Source of the DNA: a virus
Direction: 5' to 3' (one strand)
IMG/VR virus record: IMGVR_UViG_3300014914_000003
Coordinates: 96,024 to 160,023 of that record
Length of the DNA stretch: 64,000 bases
Below are positions 1 to 6,743 of this stretch, piece after piece (positions within the stretch are counted from its first letter, which is position 1; each line of letters begins with the position of its first letter). The position numbers were made by a program, and so were the translations under genes. The notes under the pieces were generated by a model, which searched no databases, had not been told where the DNA came from, and was given only the letters and a program-made list of their open reading frames with translations.

Positions 1-110
1 GTCTTACACCAGTTGGTGTAGCTGTAGATGCGCATATCGCCCAGATCGTCGCACCGAAGCAATCGCTCAGCTACAAGCTTGTTTCGATCTTCTATGAAAT
101 CATACTTCAT
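1..110 (-). CDS. RNA ligase-like protein, N-terminal fragment (runs off left edge)
   Basis: This is a 36-codon open frame from ATG at 110 that leaves the window at base 1. It reads MKYDFIEDRNKLV..., then GDMRIYSYTNWCK. The 'YSYTNxC' stretch resembles the N-terminal beta strand (L/I-Y-N-Y-T) before the adenylation site of T4 RnlA-type phage RNA ligases. The catalytic KxDG lysine lies outside the window, so the family is a guess. Its ATG overlaps the upstream gene's stop (ATGA), so the two are probably translationally coupled. A role in tRNA repair would suit the nearby tRNA cluster. Confidence 0.4.
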   Translation of the reverse strand, partial: MKYDFIEDRNKLVAERLLRCDDLGDMRIYSYTNWCK

Positions 111-1087
111 ACCGTCACCTCAACTGGGTGTGCGGCACTGGCTGTATCATTATAAGCAACACACACATCAAGACAGTTTTTTGCACAGATTGGATCAGCA
201 CCGCTATCGTGCTCTAGAATCCAACGTAGCCGATCCGCTCTCATGTTCGGCCCAACCTCTCCGATTGGGTCTCCACCTTCGCGTAGGTGGATAATGCACG
301 GGAAGTGCCACTTGCCAGCGACAGCCATGTCGTCCAGGGCCAGCCAACACTTGCGACAGTTCCCGTCACAAATACCACGTACATTCTGACCAGCGTTGAG
401 ATTGCCAATCCGGTACTTCAGGATAGGATACTTGTCGAGAATCTCATTTGGCAAATCAGCAAGATTCGTCAGAGCCTTGTTGTACTGTGCTGCTGGGATG
501 ACGCGGATGTCAGAAACCCCTAGACTGTCTACGAACAGAACCGCCTCAACACACTGATCAACGTTGGCCTCCGTGAATACCATTCCAACCGTCACATAAG
601 TGATCTTGCTCAAAGTGCGAATCGATTCAACAGCTTTCGCCCATGCGCCCTTCACACCACCAGCCATGTCTGTGCCGACAGCGCAGCATCCACCGTCAAG
701 GCTAATAGAAAAGTCGTTTACACCGGCCCCTACCAATGCCAAGTATGTCTCAAGTTTTGCTGTTCCGTTGGTAGAGATTGCAATGCGTTCAACCCCGCCT
801 CCGCGGCATCGATCGACCAACTTGCCAAGCCCCTTGTATAGAGTAGGTTCTCCACCAGAGAACCGAACGTTCTTTAGCCCTTGGGCGATCCAGAGGTCAA
901 CTGTTTTGAGCGCCTGTTTGAACGGCATATCTCCACGAATCTCCGGTCTTACACCACGGCAATACGGGCACCGTAGGTTACAGCGATCAGTAAGGATCAA
1001 CTCACATCGCTGCAACGGAGAGGTGTCGCTAGCGTTCATCGCACGCTTGTCAGATAGCGTATAGAATCCAATGTCTTCAAGCTTCAT
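107..1087 (-). CDS. Radical SAM protein with extra C-terminal cysteines
   Basis: A 326-aa protein. The start at 1087 (MKLEDIGF) follows GGAGG by about 6 nt; the longer frame would read through a tRNA-Tyr gene. CNLRCPYC near residue 40 is the CxxxCxxC motif binding the [4Fe-4S] cluster that cleaves S-adenosylmethionine, and FSGGEPTLY is the SAM-binding GGE motif. The C-terminal third has cysteine clusters (GICDGNCRKCW and CAKNCLDVC) like SPASM/Twitch auxiliary Fe-S domains. The substrate is unknown. It overlaps the next gene by 4 nt. Confidence 0.85.
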   Translation of the reverse strand: MKLEDIGFYTLSDKRAMNASDTSPLQRCELILTDRCNLRCPYCRGVRPEIRGDMPFKQALKTVDLWIAQGLKNVRFSGGEPTLYKGLGKLVDRCRGGGVERIAISTNGTAKLETYLALVGAGVNDFSISLDGGCCAVGTDMAGGVKGAWAKAVESIRTLSKITYVTVGMVFTEANVDQCVEAVLFVDSLGVSDIRVIPAAQYNKALTNLADLPNEILDKYPILKYRIGNLNAGQNVRGICDGNCRKCWLALDDMAVAGKWHFPCIIHLREGGDPIGEVGPNMRADRLRWILEHDSGADPICAKNCLDVCVAYNDTASAAHPVEVTV

Positions 1088-1105
1088 GACAACCTCCTTC
1101 ACTAC

Positions 1106-1189
1106 TGGGCTGGGCGGGACTCGAACCTGCACGCCCCCGAAGGGAACCGCGTTTACAGCGCGGCGGGCCACCAATTGCCCAACCTACCC
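1106..1189 (-). tRNA. tRNA-Tyr(GUA)
   Basis: Class II tRNA with the long variable arm typical of bacterial tRNA-Tyr. Acceptor GGGTAGG pairs with CCAGCCC (one A-A mismatch and one G-U). The D stem is GGGC/GCCC. The anticodon stem CCGCG/CGCGG encloses loop CTGTAAA. The T arm is GCAGG-TTCGAGT-CCCGC. No CCA is encoded. It lies directly upstream of the radical SAM gene. Confidence 0.9.
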
Positions 1190-1242
1190 TACTGCAACTT
1201 CCTTTTTCTTCCGATCCTAGTTTACCCTGCCTATGTTTTCAA

Positions 1243-1326
1243 TGGCCTCGGCTGGATTCGAACCAGCACGCCCTTTCGGACACGGACATTTGAAATCCGC
1301 ACGTCTACCATTTCCGTCACGAGGCC
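1243..1326 (-). tRNA. tRNA-Leu(CAA)
   Basis: Class II tRNA. Acceptor GGCCTCG/CGAGGCC is a perfect 7-bp stem. Anticodon stem CGGAT/GTCCG encloses loop TTCAAAT. It has a long variable arm and T arm GCTGG-TTCGAAT-CCAGC, and reads UUG codons. Confidence 0.92.
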
Positions 1327-1328
1327 AA

Positions 1329-1401
1329 CGGGCTGGGAAGGATTCGAACCCTCAACTTTCGGCTTTGGAAACCGACGCTCTTCCAATTGAACTACCGACC
1401 C
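1329..1401 (-). tRNA. tRNA-Trp(CCA)
   Basis: A 73-nt class I tRNA with discriminator G. Anticodon arm is TCGGT-TTCCAAA-GCCGA, and T arm is GAGGG-TTCGAAT-CCTTC. Acceptor GGGTCGG/CCAGCCC has one C-A mismatch at pair 5-68, the same place as the mismatch in the neighbouring tRNA-Tyr. Only two bases separate it from the Leu(CAA) gene. Confidence 0.9.
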
Positions 1402-1405
1402 ACAA

Positions 1406-1487
1406 TGCCCCAGGCAGGAGTCGAACCTGCAACCCTTTCGAGACTGGTTTCTAGGACCAGCGCGTCTGCCAGTTCCGCCACTGGGGC
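1406..1487 (-). tRNA. tRNA-Leu(UAG) with C at position 33
   Basis: Class II tRNA with acceptor GCCCCAG/CTGGGGC, a long variable arm and T arm GCAGG-TTCGACT-CCTGC. The anticodon loop is CCTAGAA in stem CTGGT/ACCAG. Anticodon UAG reads CUN codons. Position 33 is C instead of the near-universal U. Confidence 0.88.
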
Positions 1488-1498
1488 TTTTGTCGAGA

Positions 1499-2053
1499 TT
1501 ATGGTGTTCGTACAGTACCACCCCCGCCGTGTCGCAAAATAAATCCCGCAAGCTCGTCAGAGAGTCTTCGTAGCTCGTTTGCCGTAGTAGAAAACGAGGT
1601 TGTGTGTCGCTTAGATCGTAGGATGATCGTCACATCCGAATCTGACGACAACACGGTAATCTCTCCATTGCCAATAGACATAGTATGTCCGAACCGAACA
1701 GTAGCCTGATCCATTCCAACAGCCAATGCCTCATGTAGCTCGGCAAACATCGCCGGGGAATCCAACATACGACAAAGGACAGGACCAACAACAGGGGAAG
1801 CCACAACGCCAGTCGATCGATCCCGAGACACAAGCAACACGAACATGTCGTTGATAGAATGGATGCTGAAAGTTGCACTCTTGGAATCAATGTGGCCTAT
1901 TTCTACCCCCTCTCCCGCAATTACGCTTTCTACATCCTGCGCAAGCGGTAAGAACCGGTCTACTGATTGTATGGCTGTTGGGCTAGCCAATACCACAAAC
2001 ATCAAACTCAAACTGATCCAAGATGCCCCACTGCCAATCTTTTCTTTCGACAT
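1499..2053 (-). CDS. Membrane-anchored or secreted hypothetical protein
   Basis: A 184-aa protein. After a short lysine-containing start (MSKEKIGS), a hydrophobic stretch of about 17 residues (SLSLMFVVLASPTA) looks like a signal peptide or anchor. The rest is soluble and strand-rich with no recognised domain. AAGGA precedes the ATG by 4 nt. It sits inside the tRNA cluster. Confidence 0.65.
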   Translation of the reverse strand: MSKEKIGSGASWISLSLMFVVLASPTAIQSVDRFLPLAQDVESVIAGEGVEIGHIDSKSATFSIHSINDMFVLLVSRDRSTGVVASPVVGPVLCRMLDSPAMFAELHEALAVGMDQATVRFGHTMSIGNGEITVLSSDSDVTIILRSKRHTTSFSTTANELRRLSDELAGFILRHGGGGTVRTP

Positions 2054-2067
2054 TTCCTTACCCCTAA

Positions 2068-2150
2068 TACCCCTGGTAGGATTCGAACCTACAAGCCCTT
2101 TCGGACAGCGGAGCTTAAACCCGCCACGTCGCCAGTTGCGTCACAGGGGC
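2068..2150 (-). tRNA. tRNA-Leu(UAA)
   Basis: Class II tRNA with anticodon stem GCGGG/TCCGC around loop TTTAAGC. T arm is GTAGG-TTCGAAT-CCTAC, and acceptor GCCCCTG pairs with CAGGGGT. This is the third leucine isoacceptor in the cluster. Confidence 0.9.
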
Positions 2151-2178
2151 TACAATCTCCCAAGCTGTTTTTCTAACT

Positions 2179-2251
2179 TACTCGAAGGGACTCAAACCCC
2201 CGACTTCCTGGTCCCAGGCCAGGCGCTCCGGCCAGACTGAGCTATACACTG
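2179..2251 (-). tRNA. Degenerate tRNA-Pro(UGG)-like gene
   Basis: The anticodon arm is perfect (CCTGG-CCTGGGA-CCAGG, anticodon UGG, C at 33) and the D stem is GCTC/GAGC. The T loop is TTTGAGT (U instead of the invariant C56), and the two acceptor strands barely pair. It may be a decaying tRNA gene or one needing RNA editing. Confidence 0.6.
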
Positions 2252-2280
2252 TTGCTTCGTTGTTCTGCTTAGTATATATC

Positions 2281-2919
2281 CTACGTAGAATGGCCTATCA
2301 CTTCAACTTCGATTCCACGCTTCCTTGCTTCACCGACTATATGCTTAGTACCCTTCGACTGGGATAGATCATCGTGGAAAGCAATAAGAAGGTGGGGCTT
2401 AGTATCTAGCATCTTGATGTTTCTTCTTATCCCTGCTGATTTCCCATACTTCCTCCATGCTGCCGGAAACTCAACCACCTCAAGGCCAAGGTCCAACGCC
2501 GTCTCCCGAGCTATCAAGTCAGCACCTTTACAGCCACCCTCGATGATTATGCTGTCAGATGGAAGATCGAACAATCGTTTGAAGATTGCTTGGCCATTAC
2601 TCCAATCCCGACCACCACAAACTAGCACCTTCATGGGTTTCTCCAAATACTCGACGATCACATCTCCATGACACGCCTTTGGCTTACAGAAACACCCCAG
2701 CCTCTTACCCCTCAACTCTTCCACTCGTGCGGCAAACTCCTGGTCAACCCGCAACCGCTTCAGGAAATACTCCCGGTACAACGCGATTGCCCGCTCACGA
2801 CCACCATCCCGCGTTACGCTATATGGGTTACCCCAATAGCCATCGTGGCCATGTCCCTCCCGACCGACGTACACATCGTATTCGTGTGTCCGAATGTTTA
2901 CTACTGTGGTCTCAGCCAT
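2281..2919 (-). CDS. DUF4326 - SLOG (DUF2493/YspA-like) fusion protein
   Basis: A 212-aa protein with two domains. Residues 1-92 match DUF4326 (WGNPYSVTRDGGRERAI; LGCFCKPKACHGDV). Residues 95-212 match the SLOG/DUF2493 Rossmann-like fold (KVLVCGGRDW; IIEGGCKGADLIA). SLOG domains are thought to bind nucleotide-derived ligands. The pairing suggests a nucleotide-sensing or nucleoside-processing enzyme, but the reaction is unknown. It overlaps the upstream small gene by 19 nt. Confidence 0.8.
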   Translation of the reverse strand: MAETTVVNIRTHEYDVYVGREGHGHDGYWGNPYSVTRDGGRERAIALYREYFLKRLRVDQEFAARVEELRGKRLGCFCKPKACHGDVIVEYLEKPMKVLVCGGRDWSNGQAIFKRLFDLPSDSIIIEGGCKGADLIARETALDLGLEVVEFPAAWRKYGKSAGIRRNIKMLDTKPHLLIAFHDDLSQSKGTKHIVGEARKRGIEVEVIGHST

Positions 2920-3065
2920 GTCTCAGCCTGTTCCTTAGCCTCATCCCACACTGGCTTAAACGCCTCAGCCGACCAATGGAACTCCCCGGTCTCTCGCCTC
3001 TCTTGGGTGACCATCACAGCCAGCATGTTCGAGATGACCTTCTTTGCGTCTGGCTTAACCTCCAT
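2901..3065 (-). CDS. Small hypothetical protein (54 aa)
   Basis: ATG at 3065, 54 codons: MEVKPDAKK... through a tryptophan-containing C-terminus (FHWSAEAFKPVWDEA). A GGAGC box sits upstream. Its end overlaps the SLOG-fusion start by 19 nt, the coupled pattern seen throughout the window. No known domain. Confidence 0.55.
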   Translation of the reverse strand: MEVKPDAKKVISNMLAVMVTQERRETGEFHWSAEAFKPVWDEAKEQAETWLRPQ

Positions 3066-3107
3066 CGGGGCTCCCGACCGAGCCTTATACGCTGATGCTG
3101 ATGCTTG

Positions 3108-3290
3108 CTATCCAGCAAGCTGAATCGCAACATGAGCCTCGGCTATATCATAATGCTGTGCCAATTCTGCTGCCCAGGCGGGTATCTCCCACATCCCTGT
3201 TTCGGAAAGCTGGATCAAGTTTCCACAAACCTGATCGGCCTCTTCTTCTGTCAACAGTTCCCGCTTGATGATCTTCTGCCCAGTCGTCAT
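3108..3290 (-). CDS. Small hypothetical protein (60 aa)
   Basis: The start is placed at ATG 3290 (MTTGQKII...) because GGAG lies 9 nt upstream; a GTG 15 nt earlier has no ribosome site. The sequence is acidic with helical character (LLTEEEADQVC). The bases between GGAG and ATG are TATCGGACC, matching the word repeated in the right arm. It is the first gene after a terminator. Confidence 0.55.
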   Translation of the reverse strand: MTTGQKIIKRELLTEEEADQVCGNLIQLSETGMWEIPAWAAELAQHYDIAEAHVAIQLAG

Positions 3291-3305
3291 GGTCCGATAC
3301 TCCAC

Positions 3306-3334
3306 AAAAAAAAGCCTGCGATTTCTCGCAGGCT
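3306..3334 (-). terminator. Rho-independent terminator (minus strand)
   Basis: Perfect 9-bp stem AGCCTGCGA/TCGCAGGCT with a 4-nt loop, followed on the minus strand by a run of T (plus-strand A at 3306-3312). It ends the transcript carrying the 27-aa ORF. Confidence 0.85.
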
Positions 3335-3363
3335 AAGGTCTCCATCAAAAAAACAGACAGACC

Positions 3364-3447
3364 CTAGCCCGCATCACCACCCAATGCGCGTGGATTGCGT
3401 GCGGCGACTAAATTGGCGGGCTTATACTGTCTATGTTTCATCTTCAT
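3364..3447 (-). CDS. Small basic peptide (27 aa)
   Basis: ATG at 3447 with a near-ideal AGGAGGA Shine-Dalgarno. It encodes MKMKHRQYKP... and lies alone between a promoter (3469-3496) and a terminator (3306-3334), which makes expression likely. No homology recognised. Confidence 0.55.
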   Translation of the reverse strand: MKMKHRQYKPANLVAARNPRALGGDAG

Positions 3448-3468
3448 CGTTCTTCCTCCTGCTATATC

Positions 3469-3496
3469 ATTATACCCCAAACTCCGGTGTTTGTTC
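3469..3496 (-). promoter_or_regulatory. Promoter, family RAACAR-N16-TATAAT
   Basis: On the minus strand, GAACAA, 16 bp, TATAAT, then about 18 bp to the AGGAGG of the 27-aa ORF. It shares the -35-like box and spacing with promoters at 7298, 9058, 26010, 41782, 58001 and 59066. Confidence 0.65.
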
Positions 3497-3510
3497 CACA
3501 AAAAGTGAAA

Positions 3511-3542
3511 AAATCTGGTGCCGCCCCTTATGGGACGACACC
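3511..3542 (-). terminator. Rho-independent terminator (minus strand)
   Basis: An 11-bp stem (GGTGTCGTCCC/GGGGCGGCACC with G-U pairs), loop ATAA, then AGATTTTTTC. It closes the operon upstream and directly precedes the next promoter. Confidence 0.85.
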
Positions 3543-3570
3543 GTTACTCCACCCACACATGGTGGGCAAG

Positions 3571-3687
3571 CTAGAGCAAAGCCAGCAACAACCACACAAG
3601 GCCGCCACCGACGCCAACGGCCACAATGTATCGCCACATAGCGACAACCCAAAAAATCGGCTTAAACCACCACGGAAAATCAAACAT
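3571..3687 (-). CDS. Small single-span membrane protein (38 aa)
   Basis: ATG at 3687 behind GGTGGAG. MFDFPWWFKPIFW..., then one hydrophobic segment ending WLLLALL. Its first 8 bases overlap the end of the preceding gene (ATGTTTGA). It could be holin-like, but a single short helix does not decide this. Confidence 0.55.
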   Translation of the reverse strand: MFDFPWWFKPIFWVVAMWRYIVAVGVGGGLVWLLLALL

Positions 3688-3901
3688 CTGTCTCTCCACC
3701 TTTCATGTGCTTGAACTTCTCCATCTGTCCAAGCCTTTTCTCAGCCTGCTTGCGAGTCGGATAGCATCCGAACTTGCGACCTGTCTTCTCGCTGTACACA
3801 CAGTAGGGCTTACTCTTCGGACCGTCCTTGCGAATCACAGCCGTCGCAGCCTCCATCGCACGTTCCGCTGCCCTCTTGACTTCTTTATCCCAGTCTGTCA
3901 T
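3680..3901 (-). CDS. Small phage protein (73 aa)
   Basis: Basic protein with the segment KPYCVYSEKTGRKFGCY then PTRKQAEKRLGQMEKFK, a type seen in many phage small proteins of unknown function. The 98-aa protein at 41815 has a comparable middle segment (a tag-like turn, then TRKLAEKACSGFEKYG). Coupled to the small membrane protein. Confidence 0.65.
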   Translation of the reverse strand: MTDWDKEVKRAAERAMEAATAVIRKDGPKSKPYCVYSEKTGRKFGCYPTRKQAEKRLGQMEKFKHMKGGETDV

Positions 3902-4053
3902 CCTGATCCTCGCCCCCCCCCACTCTCAATACAGCACGATCCAGCATGAAAATCACCTCGATGCCTAAAGCGTGCATACGGCGCCTCCTGGGTTTGGGGG
4001 TCTCACGACCCCAGCGAGACACGAAAAGGCAGCAGCGGCCACTACAGGCGTTT

Positions 4054-4530
4054 CTAGGCTACCTCTGGTCGTTCGTCACCAAATCCGTCAGCCGTATAAT
4101 ACTCACGCTCTCTTGCTGTCTTCTTCGCGTGACAATTGGCGCAACGGACTACACATTTGTCGATTTCTTTCAGCACAGACGCCCACGGGTGGGTGGTTAG
4201 CATTGTTGTTATGCCTCTCGTCTTTACCCCCCCCCGCACATGGTCAAATTCAAGCGTAGCTGGATGTTTTTCTTTGCAGTCAACTCACGGATGCGACTTC
4301 AAGTATTCCAGCATGAGTGGCCTATTGATAGCGGCGGTACGTTCGTAATTCGATCGAGACCTGCTGATAGCACGCCTCCGAATATCGGGTTGGTTGGCAT
4401 ATCGTTTCTTCTCGTATGCTCTGTGACACAATTTGCACCACGAACAATAGCCATCCTTCCGACTTTTCCGTTTGCGAAATTCGGATACTGGCTTTTCTAC
4501 TCTACATTGTGAGCACGTCTTTAATCTCAC
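4054..4530 (-). pseudogene. HNH endonuclease interrupted by one in-frame TGA
   Basis: GTG at 4530 (overlapping the lipoprotein stop, GTGA) opens a frame with an N-terminal CxxC zinc element (CSQCRVEKPVSEF...; WCKLC). At 4285-4287 a TGA occurs where the first cysteine of the HNH CxxC (x-V-D-C) is expected. The same frame then continues with VDCKEKHPATLEFDHVRGG and CANCHAKK to a stop at 4054. Apart from that codon the HNH endonuclease is complete, at about 158 codons. A Cys-to-opal nonsense mutation is likeliest; readthrough cannot be excluded. Confidence 0.75.
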
Positions 4531-4739
4531 GGCAAACTATCCATCGCTGCAACAAAGCCATCTTCGAACTTATCGGCGTTGTCGAAAAAAAGTTCCCAAC
4601 AGACTCCAAGGCCGTCCACACAAGCTGAGATATCCCACCCTTGAACATCGCTTGCAGCCCCCTCAAGGAGATTGCAACCACTACACATGACTAAACATGT
4701 AAGAAAAACCACCAAAGAAATCTTACTTCGCAACATCAT
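4527..4739 (-). CDS. Small lipoprotein
   Basis: A 70-aa protein starting at ATG 4739, 8 nt after GGAGG; the GTG at 4748 overlaps that box. N-terminus MMLRSKISLVVFLTCLVMCSGC is a lipoprotein signal with lipobox (CSGC), so it is probably lipidated and membrane-anchored. The mature part is acidic. One of four lipoprotein candidates in the window. A lysis-accessory role is possible but unproven. Confidence 0.65.
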   Translation of the reverse strand: MMLRSKISLVVFLTCLVMCSGCNLLEGAASDVQGWDISACVDGLGVCWELFFDNADKFEDGFVAAMDSLP

Positions 4740-5127
4740 TCCACACACCTCCGAGTTCGTCCCACTTTGATATCGGAAATTACCTTCCGCTGTACTCCAA
4801 ACATTACCGCGATCTCTTGTTGTGTTCTAGTCCCGAGTTTAAGCAATTGACGGATTACTGGTATGTCAAGGTTGGTCGACTTAGCGGCACCGCACTTTTC
4901 CCCATTATTGTCTGGCTGAAAGTGATTACCATGTCGCATTTTATCAGTCATATTGTTAGCATGGGTATCATATCTCAAGTTGATCAAACAATTATTGGCT
5001 TTGTCGCCGTCATTGTGACACACCTCAGTATTTTTGGGCTGATCTGGACGAGTCGTCTCACTCTACCATGTGTAGAAATCTGATACACGCTCTCAAAACC
5101 ATGGATATCTTTCCACTGTTCAAGCAT
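4736..5127 (-). pseudogene. NUMOD4-HNH homing endonuclease, frameshifted and internally deleted
   Basis: ATG at 5127 starts MLEQWKDIHGFESVYQIS..GRVRR, a NUMOD4 DNA-binding motif. The HNH core (TEVCHNDGDKANN; INLRYDTHANN) and a C-terminal HTH (TQQEIAVMFGVQRKVISDI) follow in another frame. The frames cross at an A5 run (plus 5031-5035), where CCA AAA ATA versus CCC AAA AAT gives PKNTEVCHND. About 50 residues normally lying between NUMOD4 and HNH are absent, so this is probably an inactive remnant. Its end overlaps the lipoprotein start (ATGA). Confidence 0.7.
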
Positions 5128-5377
5128 TGTCTCCCCATCCAGAACCACTACCCCTTTTTCCAACATTGGGGGGTTTCCGCATCGGCGGAAACCTACGATA
5201 GATTTCCCCAGCCGGTACTTTGCGGAGTTCTTGCAACCAAGCATCTTCGGCTTCTGGTGTCCAGGCGTTTGGACTACCTATAGAGTCAAGCACCTCTTGG
5301 TTTGGCGGGTCTCTTTTGACCCGCTCCCGCTCCTGAACTCGCCGTTGTTTCTTTTTCTTCTTGCTGCTCTGGCCCAT
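5120..5377 (-). CDS. Hypothetical protein, lysine-rich N-terminus (85 aa)
   Basis: MGQSSKKKKKQRRVQERERVKRD..., then WTPEAEDAWLQELRKVPAGEIYRRFP. It looks globular after a basic tail. The stop overlaps the NUMOD4 remnant's start (ATGCTTGA). No known family. Confidence 0.6.
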   Translation of the reverse strand: MGQSSKKKKKQRRVQERERVKRDPPNQEVLDSIGSPNAWTPEAEDAWLQELRKVPAGEIYRRFPPMRKPPNVGKRGSGSGWGDNA

Positions 5378-5380
5378 CGT

Positions 5381-5509
5381 TTATGTATCCTCGTTTCGGA
5401 GCATTTTCGCCAACATCTTTTGCCACATCGGCCCAATATCATTATGCGCACAACCCTTGATCCATCGTCCCATGACGAAAGCGGCATAGCATTGTGTGGC
5501 TACGCCCAT
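5381..5509 (-). CDS. Small hypothetical protein (42 aa)
   Basis: ATG at 5509 (MGVATQCYAAFVMG...) to TAA at 5381. It overlaps the upstream small gene by 10 nt and ends 3 nt before the next ATG. Gene-like packing supports it; the ribosome site is weak. Confidence 0.4.
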   Translation of the reverse strand: MGVATQCYAAFVMGRWIKGCAHNDIGPMWQKMLAKMLRNEDT

Positions 5510-5640
5510 CTCTTTTTGCAATGAGCACAGAATTTTGGATCAGCAGCATACGCAGTTAAAAACCGCTTTCTCTGTGTCTCATGCCCACGGCGAGCAGCGG
5601 CTCGCATCGCATCTTTACCAGTAAGCCCACTGTCAGACAT
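5500..5640 (-). CDS. Small zinc-finger-like protein (46 aa)
   Basis: ATG at 5640 behind GGAGAGG. MSDSGLTGKDAMRAAARRG..., ending FCAHCKKRWA, a CxxC half-site. Function unknown. Confidence 0.5.
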   Translation of the reverse strand: MSDSGLTGKDAMRAAARRGHETQRKRFLTAYAADPKFCAHCKKRWA

Positions 5641-5701
5641 GCACTGACCTCTCCTGTTTACAAGACAGGCGCATCGCTATCTATGCTTAGCGGGCGCAAA
5701 T

Positions 5702-5941
5702 TCATTTCGTCACCTCTTGTACAACTTCCGCTAAGTCATCAAGACCCCTACGGGATACCACCACAACCTGTTTTTCTTTGTTGTCTGGGTGTGTGTAATC
5801 ATTTGCGATCAATAGGTTCTTGGCCCAACCAATCAAATTCTCTCGTTCGTTCCAGATACACCGTGGACATCGCCAGCCATTCATATGCCGATAGAGGCCA
5901 ACGACCGCTCCACAACGATCACACTTTATTTTTTTTGACAT
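5702..5941 (-). CDS. Zinc-ribbon protein (79 aa)
   Basis: MSKKIKCDRCGAVVG...NGWRCPRCIW carries two CxxC pairs about 20 residues apart, a classic zinc ribbon. An acidic, probably helical C-terminus follows (LDDLAEVVQEV). Likely a nucleic-acid- or protein-binding accessory factor. Confidence 0.6.
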   Translation of the reverse strand: MSKKIKCDRCGAVVGLYRHMNGWRCPRCIWNERENLIGWAKNLLIANDYTHPDNKEKQVVVVSRRGLDDLAEVVQEVTK

Positions 5942-5965
5942 CTTCTGGATTCATACCATCGTATC

Positions 5966-6265
5966 CTAAAAGCCCATCTGAACTTCATACTCTCTCCATA
6001 CAGCCGCTCGAAATTCTTTCGAGAGTGGATGGACGGCGTAGGCCATCGCCTTCTTCCTACCCGTCGCACGGCAGAAGTTGTCGCCGGGATGACAAACTGC
6101 CAGTCCACGACCAACCATCTTTCCGTTCAGATTGACCGTAGCCAACGAACACCTACGATTTTCATCAACGCAGATACCTGTCAGACCCTCGATCTCGTCT
6201 GGCGCACAGAACTTGTGGTCAAACCGTACTTCAACTTCGTCGGAACCTAATGCTACTCTCAACAT
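5966..6265 (-). CDS. Hypothetical protein (99 aa)
   Basis: MLRVALGSDEVEVRFD..., with a cysteine/histidine-containing middle (GLAVCHPGDNFCRATGRKKAM). AGGAG lies 7 nt before the ATG. No recognised domain. It is the first protein gene downstream of the tRNA-Glu region. Confidence 0.6.
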   Translation of the reverse strand: MLRVALGSDEVEVRFDHKFCAPDEIEGLTGICVDENRRCSLATVNLNGKMVGRGLAVCHPGDNFCRATGRKKAMAYAVHPLSKEFRAAVWREYEVQMGF

Positions 6266-6297
6266 CTATTTTCTCCTTTTGTGTCGAACCTACTCAA

Positions 6298-6435
6298 TGG
6301 CGAGCGCTGGATTCGAACCAGCAGTCCTCTTCCTTCACCCCTTGGTCCCAGAAAATGGGGACGGTGGATTACAGGACGCCCCACCAAGCTTGCTCCAACA
6401 ATACACTCCCTAACAAGTAGTGCGTTAAACTCGCC
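6298..6435 (-). tRNA. tRNA-like element, 138 nt, with non-standard interior
   Basis: The ends are convincing: 5' GGCGAGT pairs with 3' GCTCGCC plus discriminator A, and the T arm GCTGG-TTCGAAT-CCAGC is perfect. Two bases separate it from tRNA-Glu. The interior is about 50 nt too long and shows no normal D or anticodon arm. CTTGG/CCAAG could flank a 38-nt insert, and GTCCC-N8-GGGAC is a strong internal hairpin. It could be a tRNA with an insertion or intron, or a decayed tRNA. Confidence 0.5.
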
Positions 6436-6437
6436 AC

Positions 6438-6510
6438 TACCCCCAGCGAGATTCGAACTCGCGTCATCGGACTGAGAATCCGATATCCTCTGCCACTAGA
6501 AGATGGGGGC
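6438..6510 (-). tRNA. tRNA-Glu(CUC)
   Basis: A 73-nt tRNA. Acceptor GCCCCCA/TGGGGGT, anticodon arm TCGGA-TTCTCAG-TCCGA, and T arm GCGAG-TTCGAAT-CTCGC. It reads GAG codons. Confidence 0.92.
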
Positions 6511-6743
6511 CTCATCGGGCCTCGCACCCGTTCGGCGGTCACTATTCCGGCGTTCACCGCTAACTACCGCGACATCGGTTTCGGCACAGTTTCTTGACCC
6601 GGAACAGCGTACAGTAGGTTGCCTTCGTTCGCATCTGACCCGGCAACGGCAGTGATGCTTACCCACCCGTAAGTGCTACTGTCCTCCGATTATCGCTGTC
6701 CACGACGGCCTCATGCTCTCTCTTGTGTCGCCAAGAGTTAGAT

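Noticed and set aside
4736-5127. Programmed frameshift in the NUMOD4-HNH gene
   Set aside because: Although the shift is at an A5 run, about 50 conserved residues between the domains are missing, so decay is the simpler reading.
6511-6743. Small virion-like ORF ending LLYAVPGQETVPKP
   Set aside because: Protein-like words are split over frames and no start codon is available; left as unassigned debris next to the AP2 remnant.
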